A DNA stretch of 64,000 nucleotides from CAVSRC01 sp963785065 (GCA_963785065.1 CAWATX010000001.1:1-64000); one strand, 5' to 3'; counted from the first letter of the stretch, positions 16,817 to 26,800 are shown. Notes: generated from the sequence alone by a model not told the origin. Made by a program: numbers and translations.

Positions 16817-17662
16817 CTACAGCTTCGGGGCCGCGCCGCCTGCCGTGTCCTGGAGGTTCTTCACGTAGTCGCGGAAGAACTGGTAGTCCGCCGCAAAATC
16901 CTGCCGCGCGCGCTCGTTGTCGCCGAGCTTGAACCAGATTGCCGACGCGTGGTCGTTGGAGATGCCGTAGTTGAACTGGATATCGAACACGACATCGCAG
17001 GCCCCGCCCGGATTGATCTCGGACAGCCCCCGTTCATTGATGTTCGAATGCGCGCCAACCGGGCCGCAGCGCCAGGGATAGGGTTCGGTGATGTCCACCG
17101 CGCGCCCGTCGTCAAAGCGGAACTGGTAGTCCTTGGTGCTTCTGGTGCCGCCAACGGCGTACCGATTGCCGAGCTTCGCGGCCAGGCCTTCGAGCACCGT
17201 GCTGATGCGCGGCTGGTCGGCCTGGCTGTTGTAGTCCAGAGAGCGCTCGACCGCGACCACCTGATGCCCGGACGATGGTGCACTGAACCCCACGTCGATG
17301 CTTTCCGAATTCCATGCGCCCGTACCCCTGCGCGTGAACTCGGCTTTCAGCGCGCCGACATAACTGACGGTCACGCGCTGCCCGCCCGGGCGCGGCAGGT
17401 AGATTTCCGTGCGGTACTCGCGGATACGCGGCTTGCCCGCATACTCGCCGGGCTCGGCAATCAGCTTTTCCAGCTTGGCCCTGGCCTCCTCATAGGTGTC
17501 GCCCGGCTGGATGCCGAGAATATCGACGCTCGTCCCAGTGGGCAGGTTCGCCCCCTTCGGAACATTCAGCATCTGCTTCCACTGGATGTCGTTCTGTGCA
17601 TGTGCAGTGCAGGCAACGGCCAACGCCGCGGCATACACCGCGACGGCGAATAGCCTCTTCAT
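16817..17662 (-). CDS. Secreted/periplasmic hypothetical protein
   Basis: A 281-codon intact gene. The N-terminus MKRLFAVAVYAAALAVACTA followed by HAQ is a standard Sec signal peptide, with probable cleavage after AHA. The mature part contains IQPGDTYEEARAKLEKLI, a pattern seen in small periplasmic proteins, and two or three scattered cysteines (RCGP, GACDV) that could form a disulfide. No enzymatic motif is recognised. The start at 17662 has an AGGAGCA ribosome site and begins the signal peptide; an upstream in-frame ATG at 17689 would put charged residues ahead of it. It lies between the broken ardC and the small 53-residue gene, all plausibly cargo of one mobile element. Confidence 0.65.
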   Translation of the reverse strand: MKRLFAVAVYAAALAVACTAHAQNDIQWKQMLNVPKGANLPTGTSVDILGIQPGDTYEEARAKLEKLIAEPGEYAGKPRIREYRTEIYLPRPGGQRVTVSYVGALKAEFTRRGTGAWNSESIDVGFSAPSSGHQVVAVERSLDYNSQADQPRISTVLEGLAAKLGNRYAVGGTRSTKDYQFRFDDGRAVDITEPYPWRCGPVGAHSNINERGLSEINPGGACDVVFDIQFNYGISNDHASAIWFKLGDNERARQDFAADYQFFRDYVKNLQDTAGGAAPKL

Positions 17663-17694
17663 GACGTTGCTCCTGTGAATTCTGGACAAAGAAA

Positions 17695-17717
17695 GGGCCG
17701 CCCGTTTCGGGCGGCCC
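17695..17717 (-). terminator. Rho-independent terminator
   Basis: A 10-bp stem, GGGCCGCCCG/CGGGCGGCCC, with a TTT (minus: AAA) loop. On the minus strand it is followed by TTTCTTT. It lies just after the stop of the 53-residue gene and before the signal-peptide gene, so it probably ends transcription of the former. Confidence 0.75.
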
Positions 17718-17728
17718 CGGCGATGGCG

Positions 17729-17890
17729 CTAGCGGTTGCGCTCCGCCTCTTCGCGCTTGCGGGCCAGCTCGGCGTTGTAGGCGTTGCGCAGTTCCGCATT
17801 GCGGATGGACTGCTCGTTCGCCATGGGGGTTTGCGGATTGCTGTAGTGGTCATTCTGCGCCTGGCGGCGCGTCGCTTCGATGTCGGACAT
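17729..17890 (-). CDS. Small charged hypothetical protein
   Basis: A 53-residue protein beginning MSDIEATRRQAQNDHYSNPQ, with an Ala/Glu/Arg-rich helical second half that ends in KREEAERNR. The ATG at 17890 has an AAAGGAAC ribosome site and was preferred to an upstream ATG at 17926. A clear terminator follows its stop. It looks like a real small accessory gene of plasmids or conjugative elements; function unknown. Confidence 0.6.
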   Translation of the reverse strand: MSDIEATRRQAQNDHYSNPQTPMANEQSIRNAELRNAYNAELARKREEAERNR

Positions 17891-17928
17891 GGTTTCGTTC
17901 CTTTCCATGCGTGTGTCCGGAATCAAAA

Positions 17929-17956
17929 GAGCCTCGGCAATGCACGCCAGAGGCTC
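17929..17956. terminator. Possible terminator hairpin
   Basis: A 7-bp inverted repeat, GAGCCTC/GAGGCTC, with a 14-nt loop. On the minus strand it is followed by TTTTGATT, so it could stop transcription entering from the right ahead of the 53-residue gene. The long loop makes this uncertain. Confidence 0.35.
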
Positions 17957-17989
17957 ATGTTTTACTTCCCAAGACTCACGGAAAGGCGA

Positions 17990-18010
17990 GACAGTCTTGC
18001 CTATACTGTC
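17990..18010 (+). promoter_or_regulatory. Candidate promoter/operator upstream of the integrase
   Basis: The inverted repeat GACAGT-N9-ACTGTC spans 17990-18010 and overlaps a good -10 sequence, TATACT (18003-18008). No clear -35 box is seen. It is ~170 bp upstream of the tyrosine integrase and may control it. Confidence 0.4.
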
Positions 18011-18178
18011 GTTTTTGGCGGATTTTTGCGGCTCTACGGTTGTCTGGGTCTTAAGAAACTGCTATCAATTTCAGCCATGGCAGCGCGAAAGGGCAGGAAT
18101 CCCAACGCGTTGGCCGTGGGCTCAACGGAATAGGCAAAACTGTCGCGTCCCGCCGGATTGCCGGAAGGAAGGGACGGG

Positions 18179-18791
18179 ATGGATCACGCGCGCCACCAAA
18201 GCGGCAGCCTTTATTCGGCTTCAGGCCAGCGGAAATACCTGACGCCGGACGAACGCGCGCGCTTCCTGGCCGCGGCCGAGCAATGCCCGCGTGCTGAAGT
18301 CCGCACGCTCTGCCTCACGCTTGCCTGGACAGGGTGCCGGATATCGGAGGCGCTGGCACTCACGCGCCGCTGCGTTGAAATCGAATCGGGCTTCATTGCG
18401 GTGACGACGCTCAAACGCCGAAGCCGCACACCCATTATCCGTGAGATTCCCGTCCCGCCCTTTCTGATGCAGGAACTCAGATCGGTGCATTCGCTTGGCG
18501 GCACGTATCCCGATCGCCGCCTGTGGACGTGGTCCCGCAGTCGCGCCTGGGCACTCGTCAAGCAGGTCATGCGCTCGGCAGGCGTGATCGACGGCATTCA
18601 CGCGACACCCAAGGGCCTCCGACACGGCTTTGGCCTGCACGCGATCCGCTCGGGCGTCCCGATCAACCTCGTTCAACGCTGGCTTAAGCCATGCACGCAT
18701 GAATACGACGTCGATCTATTTGCAGGCCGTTGGTCCCGAGGAAATCCAGTTTGCCGCCCGCATGTGGCCTTCGTCTGGCGTCGGCACCTGA
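18179..18791 (+). pseudogene. Tyrosine recombinase/integrase with 3' frameshift
   Basis: A short phage-type integrase (~200 residues), mostly the catalytic domain. YLTPDERARFLAAAEQ opens it, TGCRISEALALT carries the first catalytic Arg, and GLRHGFGLHAIRSGVPINLVQRWL carries the His/Arg box. Just after RWL (~18685) the frame is broken by one extra base. The expected continuation, HARMNTTSIYLQAVGP with the nucleophilic Tyr, lies in the next frame and ends at TGA 18789-18791. As written the protein runs out of frame and loses the catalytic tyrosine. The start at 18179 follows a GGAAGGAAGGGA site. It was probably the integrase of the mobilisable element that includes the relaxase genes to its right. 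Confidence 0.8.
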
Positions 18792-19033
18792 CATCGCAGG
18801 CTGATCTTGTGTTCCGCTCTCGCAAGTCTCCTTCGCATCGTGAGTCGCCCGTACACACCCGGCCTTAGGGCATGGGGCCTGACCGCGCCGGGGCGCTATG
18901 GGTCAACCGGCTGCCCGCTCCATTCGCTGACGCTCCCGTGTTGCCGGTATGACCCGCGCCCTCCGGACGCGATCTGAATCGTCCCCATAAGGCCGGGCAT
19001 GGTGCCGGGCCGGATCAGAAAAAGGAGACGATC

Positions 19034-19249
19034 ATGAACGAGAGCAACAAAACCAATCAGCCGACCCACATCATCTGGCAGGTGCTGGGCGACAACGACA
19101 AAGCCCGCTGGATACGGGTGGGCGCTGCCTGGAGCAACCGGGACGGCAAGGGCCTGACCCTGAGGTTCGACGCCTATCCGGTCGCGGGCCGCACGGTCAT
19201 CCGCGAGATGACCCAGGACAACACCGCCGACGCGGCAGGTGCGCAATGA
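19034..19249 (+). CDS. Small hypothetical protein of the mobilisable element
   Basis: A 71-residue soluble protein with a well-placed AAAAAGGAG ribosome site. The sequence (THIIWQVLGDNDKARWIRVG, then GKGLTLRFDAYPVAGRTVIR) suggests a small beta-rich fold and is familiar as an uncharacterised protein near relaxase genes. Its TGA overlaps the next ATG as ATGA, so the two small genes are translationally coupled. Confidence 0.65.
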   Translation: MNESNKTNQPTHIIWQVLGDNDKARWIRVGAAWSNRDGKGLTLRFDAYPVAGRTVIREMTQDNTADAAGAQ

Positions 19250-19461
19250 CCGCCGCCAGGGCCAATGGAGCACGACGGGAAACCGTCGTGCTCACCCGCG
19301 AGGCGGTCGAGAATATCCTCGTGCCCTGGATGGGCTGGGAGCCCGAGGACGCTGACATCTTCTGGCGCGTCGCCCGGCGTGAAACGCGCTGTCCGGGCAT
19401 TGTCGCCAAACTTCTCCAGCGAGACTTTCGAAGGGCCTTCGGCGGCGGCGCACCTCAGTAG
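19246..19461 (+). CDS. Small hypothetical protein, coupled
   Basis: A 71-residue protein that starts inside the stop of the previous gene (ATGA). Its core, VLTREAVENILVPWMGWEPEDADIFW, looks like a compact helical domain. It converges on the coupling-protein gene and overlaps its 3' end by 7 nt. No function is recognised; being real rests mainly on coupling and composition. Confidence 0.5.
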   Translation: MTAARANGARRETVVLTREAVENILVPWMGWEPEDADIFWRVARRETRCPGIVAKLLQRDFRRAFGGGAPQ

Positions 19462-21536
19462 AAGATCGCACGGCCAATCAGTGCGATGACCCAGCCCGCG
19501 CCCCCGGCGAGCGCGAACAGCGCCAGCCACATCCCGATCTCCAGCGGCCAGAGGATGAACGTGTTGAGGGCAAACTCCAGTACGTCTTCCGCCACCTGCC
19601 TGCGCCGTTCCCTTCGGGCTTCCCGCTCGCGTCGCGGGCGGTCGCGCTCCCATTTTTCACGACGTTGCGCCTCTAGAAGCAGGCGCTCCCGCCGCTTGGT
19701 CTCTTCGGCGGCTGCCTTCTCCAGCCGCCGACGCTCCTCCACTTCCAGGGCTTCACGCTTTTCCCTCGCGACGATGGGCTCCAGTTCAGCCAAGGTTGGC
19801 GGCGGGGGGAAGTCGCGATGGGGATCGTATAGCCCGCGCAGGTTCTTGTTCGCGAAATAGTACCCGCGCGTGATGGCGATGGGCTGCTGGCCGGAGAGCA
19901 GAAGCAGGCCGCGCTGCATGGACCTGTCCCCGAATATCCGCCCCACTTCGTCAGGCGTCACCAAAGGCCGCTTGTGGATCGTTTCCGCGCGACCCGCCGT
20001 GTGGGAGGTGTTCTGCCCGCTCGCATACGCCGTCGAGTAGCCGAAGGACTGGCCGCTTCCATGTCCACCATTGATGCTGAAGCTGGTGCTTGTGCCACGT
20101 CCACCTTCGGTCATGCTGGACGAATGCCCGTCCGAAAGATTGCGCGACATCCCGAATGACAGGCTTTCCGAAACGCTGGAGAACCGGCCTTCCGTCAGGC
20201 TCGCGCTGTCGGTCATGCGGACGACCTCGACTTCGCCAACCAGTTTGGAGACATACTCGCGGGTGAAATGGTCGTCGTTGCCGAAGAAGAGCTTCGCCCC
20301 GGCATTGGCGACCATCGTCTCCCAGTCGTCCTTGTAGATGTCCTTGAGCTGGGCCAGCGTCTGCGCAACGAACACCATGCGCACACCCGCGCCGGCGATC
20401 TGCGCCGCCGCGTTCTCGATGACCCGCATGCGCTTCAGTGCCGGAAACTCGTCCAGGACCAAAAGGATGGGAAGCCCGCAGGCAGGCCTGCCCTTGACCC
20501 TTTCCATCTCGGTGATGACCAGCGTACTCATCAGGCGCAGCCAGCCGTAATGCGTCTCCATCAGGCGCTGCGGCAGCGAGAGGAACAGGCTCATTCCTCT
20601 GGGGCTGGTCTTGAGATCGGCAAGCCTGAAGTCCGACCGGCTCAAGGTCGCGCGCATCTGCTCGTCGTCCAGAAAATCCAGCGCCTTGGCGGCCACCGCG
20701 ACAATGGAAGCAAACGCCCGCGGCGCGTTCTTCAGCTGATCACCATAGTGCGATCCGGCATCGGAAATGACGCCGCCGAAGGCCTCGTTCCGCTGCATCG
20801 CGTCGAACAGGAGCTGGTAGCCGGACGGGGCCTTGCCGTCCTCCACCGTCATGGCGACCAGCTTCCTCTTCTCCCAGTCGCCCGCGAGCAGCAGTCTGCG
20901 CACCGTCACGAGGTTGCGCTGCTCCTTCCTGAAATCGCGCCAGGTGAGCACATGCAGGATGAGATTGCGGATGAGCGTGCGCGCCGACTGCTCCCAATAC
21001 GGTTCGCGGCTGGCCTCGATCTCCACCAGCGCGTCAGCGATGCGGCCCGCGTCTGGGACGGCTTCCTTGCCTTTGGGGTTGAGCGCGTCGAGTGGGTTGA
21101 AGCAGGCGCGGTATTCCGAAAAGTCGCGCTCCGCCGTGTGGACCTCGTGGTACGGATCGAGCAGGTAGGTTGGCTGGCCGAGCCCGCGGGCATAGCGCGA
21201 GCCCTTGCCGCGACGGCTCAGGGCCACCATCGCGTTCTCGCCCTTCGGGTCGATCACCACCGTGGAGCCCCGCCACAGAATTAGGTTTGTGAGCAGGGTG
21301 GATATGCCCTTGCCGCTGCGGTTGCCGCCGATCACCAGGATATGGCGGTCATCGCGGCTTCCGATGGACTGTCCGTCCGCTCCCCATCCAAGCCAGAAAT
21401 CCCCCTTGGTGGCTGAAAACGGCTCCATCCGCCTCCCGTCCGACCACCCCGCCGTGCCGAGCGGGATTTGGGGTCCCCTGGAGACTGAACCGGTACGCGT
21501 GACGTTTTGCGTGGGCTTGAATACGGTGTTGTTCAT
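19455..21536 (-). CDS. TraG/VirD4-family coupling protein (T4CP)
   Basis: A 693-residue P-loop ATPase. Walker A GGNRSGKG (residues 70-78) is followed by TLLTNLILWRGSTVVIDPKGE. Walker B is PILLVLDEFPALKRM (~residue 355), then AQTLAQLKDIY. A Ser/Gly-rich low-complexity linker occupies ~445-510, a charged Arg/Glu-rich coiled region ~575-645, and a hydrophobic C-terminus ~655-690 probably spans the membrane. Typical VirD4 proteins anchor through N-terminal helices; none are present here. It would pump the relaxase-bound strand into a type IV channel. It is followed on the same strand by nothing and preceded by the relaxase gene, forming a mobilisation operon. No channel genes are in the window, so transfer would need a helper. 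Confidence 0.85.
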   Translation of the reverse strand: MNNTVFKPTQNVTRTGSVSRGPQIPLGTAGWSDGRRMEPFSATKGDFWLGWGADGQSIGSRDDRHILVIGGNRSGKGISTLLTNLILWRGSTVVIDPKGENAMVALSRRGKGSRYARGLGQPTYLLDPYHEVHTAERDFSEYRACFNPLDALNPKGKEAVPDAGRIADALVEIEASREPYWEQSARTLIRNLILHVLTWRDFRKEQRNLVTVRRLLLAGDWEKRKLVAMTVEDGKAPSGYQLLFDAMQRNEAFGGVISDAGSHYGDQLKNAPRAFASIVAVAAKALDFLDDEQMRATLSRSDFRLADLKTSPRGMSLFLSLPQRLMETHYGWLRLMSTLVITEMERVKGRPACGLPILLVLDEFPALKRMRVIENAAAQIAGAGVRMVFVAQTLAQLKDIYKDDWETMVANAGAKLFFGNDDHFTREYVSKLVGEVEVVRMTDSASLTEGRFSSVSESLSFGMSRNLSDGHSSSMTEGGRGTSTSFSINGGHGSGQSFGYSTAYASGQNTSHTAGRAETIHKRPLVTPDEVGRIFGDRSMQRGLLLLSGQQPIAITRGYYFANKNLRGLYDPHRDFPPPPTLAELEPIVAREKREALEVEERRRLEKAAAEETKRRERLLLEAQRREKWERDRPRREREARRERRRQVAEDVLEFALNTFILWPLEIGMWLALFALAGGAGWVIALIGRAIFY

Positions 21537-21554
21537 TCGAGCCTCCCTTTGTCG

Positions 21555-22820
21555 TTAGCTCATGTCGAAAGACAGGGCGCGCTGCTGCTCGCGATCCTGT
21601 TCGTTCTCGCGGGTCAGGCGCAGGATGTCGGCGATGTGGCTGGAAAGCTGCATGCGCTCTTCACGCTGACGCATCCGCAGGCTGGCAATCTGCTTTTCCA
21701 AGGCGCGCTTTTCCTTTGACTGCGCACCGAACAACCCTTCGCGTTCACCCTGGTCGCGCACGTGGCCTTCAAACGCTTCGCGTTCGTTCTGCCGCCGGAT
21801 CCCCCGCGCTTTGCCGGTCAGAAGCTCCCACACGCCGCGGATGCCCTTGTGCAGCCGCGCCGAGCGCTCTTTCGTTTCCGACAGGCGGCGTTGTCCCAGC
21901 TTGCGTTCCAGGCGGGTGCGTTCCTGGCGGTGCGCCTCCACCATTTTGCGCAGGGCCTTGATTTGGGGCGCAAGCTCGCGCGCCTGCTGCTCCCGGCCTT
22001 CGCGCAGATGGTCCCGGATTCTGCCCTTGAGGCGCTGGCCGAGGGACTTCTGAACATCACCGACGCCGGGCAGGCGTTCGGGATTGCCGAGGCGCTGGTT
22101 GACGTCTTTCGTCTTCACGCCTGTCCAGCGCGCAACCGAATAGACCTCGCCGTGGATGTCCGTCGCGACGAAGCCGCGGCGGTCGCCTTTGGCGAGGTAA
22201 TAGCCGTGTTCTTCCAGCGCCGCGCGGAAGGCGGGCATGGAATCCGACTGCTTCCATGCCGACTGGAATATCTGCTTGATTTCGCGCGGATCGAGATCGA
22301 GCCGTTTGGCCTGCTGCCATTCGGCCAGGGTAAAGTTCAGCGGGTTCTTCCAGCCGTTCTCCCTGTGCCCGTCCGGCAGCTCCCAGCCGTGTTCGAGATA
22401 GAGTTCCTTGGAAAGACCGCTCAGCCGTTCCTTGAAGAATGGCAGGTTGACCGCCTTCATGGCATCGGCGTCGATGCGCGACCACACGACGTGGATATGC
22501 CGCCTGCCATTCTTCTCATGCACGACGACCGCGCGTGGCTGGCCTTGCAGCCCCAGCTTTTCCTCCGCCCGGTCGGCGGCCTTGATCATGTCCTCCACGC
22601 TGGCCTCGGCCCCCTTCGGGGGATTGAGGCTCAGCGAGAACATGAACTGCTTGCACTGCGTCGCTCTGGAGATTGCGTGCGCTTCCGCCAGCGCGCCCGG
22701 CAGGTCGTCGGCCACGAAGCCGCGCAGTTCCTGCACGGTCACGTGGTCATTATCCATCGCATTGAGGAGGTGCGCGGCGAGCTTTCCAGCCCCGCCGCGC
22801 TGCGAACCGACGAGGATCAT
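21555..22820 (-). CDS. Relaxase / mobilisation nuclease
   Basis: A 421-residue relaxase-family protein. MILVGSQRGGAGKLAAHLLN with EHVTV/ELRGF-type sequence opens the domain. HEKNGRRHIHVVWSRID (H101, H108, H110) is the three-histidine metal site. A coiled-coil, Arg/Glu/Gln-rich region (~270-415) follows. I do not see an obvious N-terminal catalytic tyrosine in the usual position. The start at 22820 was chosen because it begins the conserved motif and lies 1 nt after the mobC stop; upstream codons are Arg-rich and shadow-like. It would nick the element's oriT, together with MobC and the coupling protein. Confidence 0.85.
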   Translation of the reverse strand: MILVGSQRGGAGKLAAHLLNAMDNDHVTVQELRGFVADDLPGALAEAHAISRATQCKQFMFSLSLNPPKGAEASVEDMIKAADRAEEKLGLQGQPRAVVVHEKNGRRHIHVVWSRIDADAMKAVNLPFFKERLSGLSKELYLEHGWELPDGHRENGWKNPLNFTLAEWQQAKRLDLDPREIKQIFQSAWKQSDSMPAFRAALEEHGYYLAKGDRRGFVATDIHGEVYSVARWTGVKTKDVNQRLGNPERLPGVGDVQKSLGQRLKGRIRDHLREGREQQARELAPQIKALRKMVEAHRQERTRLERKLGQRRLSETKERSARLHKGIRGVWELLTGKARGIRRQNEREAFEGHVRDQGEREGLFGAQSKEKRALEKQIASLRMRQREERMQLSSHIADILRLTRENEQDREQQRALSFDMS

Positions 22821-22821
22821 G

Positions 22822-23307
22822 TCAATCCTCGTCGCCGAAGTTGTAGTTTGCCGCCTCCGGCGCAAGGTGCGACGGGGGCGCAATCTGCGCCGCCTGATTG
22901 AACACGCCCTCCAGCGAGGGTTCCTCAGGCGGTTTCTTGCCCAAGGCTTCCATGAGCAGCCTGCGCATCTCGCGCACGTCCTCACAGGCCCGGCGCAGAT
23001 AGGCCAGCGTGTCCTGATCGACGTAGAGAACGCCGCTCGCGGCCATTATCGCCATCGACACCAGACTCTCGCCCAGCCCGGACTTCCCGAGCTGCGCCAG
23101 GACGCGGGCCAGCAGCTGCTGATCGGTGGTGACATGCCGGGCGTTTCGGCGCGCCGAAGCCGGATTGTCCCCGAACAGAACGCGCTTGATGTAGGTGGAA
23201 ACCGGTTGGCTACCCGCGCGAACTGCCAGCGCAGCACGCTCCGAATCGGACAGTCGGACGGACACCGGGGCCGGACGGGCCCCGGTTTTCTTGGAGGAAC
23301 CGCTCAT
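22822..23307 (-). CDS. mobC: MobC-like mobilisation accessory protein
   Basis: A 161-residue protein with an N-terminal ribbon-helix-helix-like region (PVSVRLSDSERAALAVRAG ... VSTYIKRVLFGD) and a helical middle (LLARVLAQLGKSGLGESLVSMAIMA). This is the MobC relaxosome-accessory pattern. It helps the relaxase bind and open oriT. It is coupled on both sides: its ATG overlaps the previous gene's stop (ATGA) and its stop is 1 nt from the relaxase start. oriT would be expected just upstream, in 23517-23886, but is not identifiable by eye. Confidence 0.75.
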   Translation of the reverse strand: MSGSSKKTGARPAPVSVRLSDSERAALAVRAGSQPVSTYIKRVLFGDNPASARRNARHVTTDQQLLARVLAQLGKSGLGESLVSMAIMAASGVLYVDQDTLAYLRRACEDVREMRRLLMEALGKKPPEEPSLEGVFNQAAQIAPPSHLAPEAANYNFGDED

Positions 23308-23516
23308 GGCCGCAGTTCCCCGATATCGATTTTTGCGTGCTTTAGCTGGTGGTTCCAGTCAGCGAGGACGTCGAAGAGCGGGTTTAAAGTTTCTCCCCGG
23401 TTCTCCGCCAGTCCTACCACTAGCAACATTCTCTCCGGGCTCCGAGCGCACACAGAGGCCCAACAACCGTAGGCTTTGAGCACGAACCTCCGCACGACGA
23501 GTCGGAACTCTGACAT
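23304..23516 (-). CDS. Small hypothetical protein heading the mob operon
   Basis: A 70-residue protein whose TGA overlaps the mobC ATG by 4 nt. It begins MSEFRLVVRRFVLKAYGCWA and looks globular, with no recognised motif. Tight coupling to mobC supports a real gene. Confidence 0.45.
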   Translation of the reverse strand: MSEFRLVVRRFVLKAYGCWASVCARSPERMLLVVGLAENRGETLNPLFDVLADWNHQLKHAKIDIGELRP

Positions 23517-23886
23517 CCAAAATCCTCTCTCTCCAGCCGTTTGTCTCCAAAGCTCCCGACTGCGCGGATTTGGTACAGACCTTCAACCTGCTGATTTCGC
23601 ACGCCTATTCGGCCTGAAAGCGATCTGTACTTTCGCCACTTGTTTGGAGAGCGAGAGGGCCGCAAATTCAACTTGCTCGTTGATTTCCTCGGCTTTTCTC
23701 GGCATCGGAGTGCGGCGGCGCCTCTTTGAACAGGTTGCGCCCCAACGGCAAGTTGAAGCCTAGTGATGCAAAGGTGCTACTGATGCTGCAGATGGGTGGA
23801 TCGAACCGGAATAGAGTTAAGAACGTCCTTGAGTGCGGTGGCAGAAACGAGACCGTAGAGCAACGTGGGTCCATCTGCAGGGCGAG
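23517..23886. other. Boundary region between mob genes and defence operon
   Basis: About 370 bp without an accepted gene, lying between the divergent mob operon (minus) and the helicase operon (plus). It must hold both promoters and could contain oriT and an element end. Nothing specific was recognised. Confidence 0.4.
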
Positions 23887-26800
23887 ATGAACGCGAGTGA
23901 ACTGAAGCCAGGCATCATCGTCCGCGGGCTGGTGCTTCCCGAGCCAATCGAGGTGCTTGTCGTCACGCCCCTCGGTGACGTAATCAAAATCGTGGGCGCG
24001 GGACAAAAGACTGGACAAGTCCACCAGCGTGTCCTGAGCCCCGAACAGCTGCAGTTCCTCGAGGCGACACCCGAGCGCGAGCCATTTGACGGCGACCCGG
24101 AGCGCTTCCGTCTTGGCGTTGAGGCCGCCCGCCTGGGGCTGGCCTACGAGTACGACCCATATTTCTCGCTTTCCATCTCCCGTGTCGACCCACTGCCGCA
24201 CCAACTTGAGGCCGTCTATGATTACTTCATGCGCCTTCCGCGCATCAGGTTCCTGCTTGCAGACGACCCCGGCGCGGGAAAGACGATCATGGCCGGCTTG
24301 CTGCTCAAAGAGCTGAAGATCCGCGGCCTCGTGAAGCGCACCCTGATCGTCGCGCCGGCAAATCTTTGCTTTCAATGGCAGCGCGAGCTGAAGGACAAAT
24401 TCCGCGAGTCTTTCGAGGTGATCCGCAGCGACGTGCTCCGCGCCAACTACGGCCAGAACCCGTGGCAGGAGAAGAATCAGGTCGTCACGTCAATTTCGTG
24501 GGTTTCGCGAATTGATGACGCCAAGGAAAGCCTGCTCCGCAGCCGCTGGGACCTCGTGATTGTCGACGAAGCTCACAAGATGGCGGCCTACAGTGCTGAC
24601 AAGAAGACGCTCGCCTACAAACTTGGCGAGGCGCTGTCGACAATGACGGACCACTATCTTCTGATGACGGCGACACCGCACAAGGGCGACCCGGAGAACT
24701 TTTGCCTCTTCCTCGAATTGCTCGACCGCGACATCTACGGCAGTGTGAAAAGCCTTGAGGAGGCGATGCGACGGCACCACGCCCCCTTCTATCTTCGTCG
24801 CACGAAGGAGGCGCTGGTTTCGTTCCCCGATCCCGAGACTGGCGAGGTGAAGAAGCTCTTCACGAAGCGTGAGGTGCGCACGGCCTCCTTCGAGCTAGAC
24901 GGCGACGAATACGATTTCTACGACGCGCTCACCCGATATGTCGAGGACCAGTCCATCAAGGCTTCCGAGGATGACAGCGCCCGCGGCCGCGCGCTGTCAT
25001 TCACAATGGCGATGCTGCAGCGCCGCTTCGCATCCAGCGTCTACGCGGTGCGACGTAGCCTTGAGCGCATGCGCGATAAGCGCCAAAGGATCCTCACCGA
25101 CCCGGAGAAATACCGCAAAGAGCAGATTGACGCTCAGCTCCCCGAAGACTTCGACGACCTGCCTGAAGACGAGCAAATGGAGATCGAGGCCAGGCTCGAG
25201 GGAGTGGTCGCGTCCGTCGATCCGATCGCCCTTCGCGAGGAGATCCGGCGGCTAGGCCAGCTCATTGACCACGCTCGGATGCTCGAAGGACGCGAGATAG
25301 AATCGAAACTGGTAAAACTGAGAAAGGTTCTTTCGGATAACAACGTCTTTCACGATCCGAAGATGAAGCTGCTCATCTTCACCGAGCACAAGGACACGCT
25401 CGACTACCTCGCCGGGGACGGCAAAGACGGGCGCCCGCTCGGTAAGCTACGCCAGTGGAATCTAAAGACCACGCAGATCCACGGCGGCATGAAGATCGGC
25501 GACCGCGACACTCCTGGCACACGTATCTACGCCGAGCGCGATTTCCGCGACGACGCTCAGGTCCTCGTCGCCACCGAGGCGGCCGGTGAGGGCATTAACC
25601 TTCAGTTCTGCTGGTTTATGATCAACTACGACATCCCCTGGAATCCGGTACGGCTCGAACAGCGCATGGGCCGCATTCACCGCTACGGCCAAGAGCACGA
25701 CTGCCTCATTTTCAACTTCGTCGCGGTGAATACGCGCGAGGGCCGCGTGCTTGCGAAGCTCCTCGAACGGCTCCTAGCGATCCGCAGTGAGCTGGGCACC
25801 GACCAGGTTTTCGACGTCGTCGGCGAAGTCTTTCCAGCGAACTTGCTAGAAAAACTCTTCCGCGAGATGTACGTGCGCCGGATGGACTTGAGCAACATCG
25901 AGGCCCGGATTGTGCGTGACGTCGATCCCGAACGCTTCCGCCAGATCACCTCGTCGACCCTAGAGGGCCTGGCGAAGCGCGAGCTGAATCTCGGTGCACT
26001 TCTGGGAAAATCGGCCGAGGCGCGCGAGCGCCGCCTGATCCCTGAGGTGATTGAGGATTTCTTCGTTGGCGCCGGCCCCATTGCTGGCATCCATCCCAAA
26101 CCAGTCCAGAAGGACGGACACGTCTACCGCATCGGAAAGGTACCACGCACGCTTCAGCCCATAGGCGAGCGGCAAGAGCCGCGCTTCGGCCGGCTCGGCC
26201 GCGAGTACCAGAAGGTTGTCTTCGATAAGGCGCTTCTCCCCACTGATCCTACGCTGGAGTGGGTGACGCCTGGCCATCCGCTGTTCGAAGCTGTGCGCGA
26301 CGATGTTGCCGAGCGAGTCCGCGATGACCTCAAACGCGGCGCCGTCTTCTACGACCTCCAGGCCAAGGCACCTGTGCGTCTCGACGTCTTCGGCGCGTCG
26401 GTGAAGGATGGCCGCGGCAATACTGTGAGCCGGCGCCTCTTTATCGTTCAGGCCGAGGAACCCGGCGTACTCACGATCCGTCAGCCCACCTACCTCGCCG
26501 AGCTGGCCTTCGCTCCCGTCGGAACCCCAGTCCCGAGCGACAGCCGCATACCCGACCGCGCACGCGTAGAGCAAGGTCTCGTCGAGAAAGCGCTCAATCC
26601 ATTCCTCGAAGAGATCGCCACGCAGCGCGCGCGCGAGGTGGATACCATTGCACGCCACCTTGAGATATCGCTTGGTGAGCTGATCCATCGCGCCAACATG
26701 TCGCTCGCCGAGCTGGTGAATCGCCGCATCGAGGGCGAGAATATTCCCGGCCTCGAAGGCAATATCGCCCAGGCGGAGGCGCACCTCGACGAACTGAACA

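Noticed and set aside
20268..21284. A 338-codon plus-strand frame opposite the coupling protein
   Set aside because: Antisense shadow; the minus-strand product has clear Walker motifs.
21762..22901. A 379-codon plus-strand frame opposite the relaxase
   Set aside because: Antisense shadow of the relaxase/MobC genes; no motif.
23770..23830. tRNA-like T-loop sequence (GGTTCGATCC on the minus strand)
   Set aside because: Flanking bases do not form a T-arm stem and no other tRNA arms are present.
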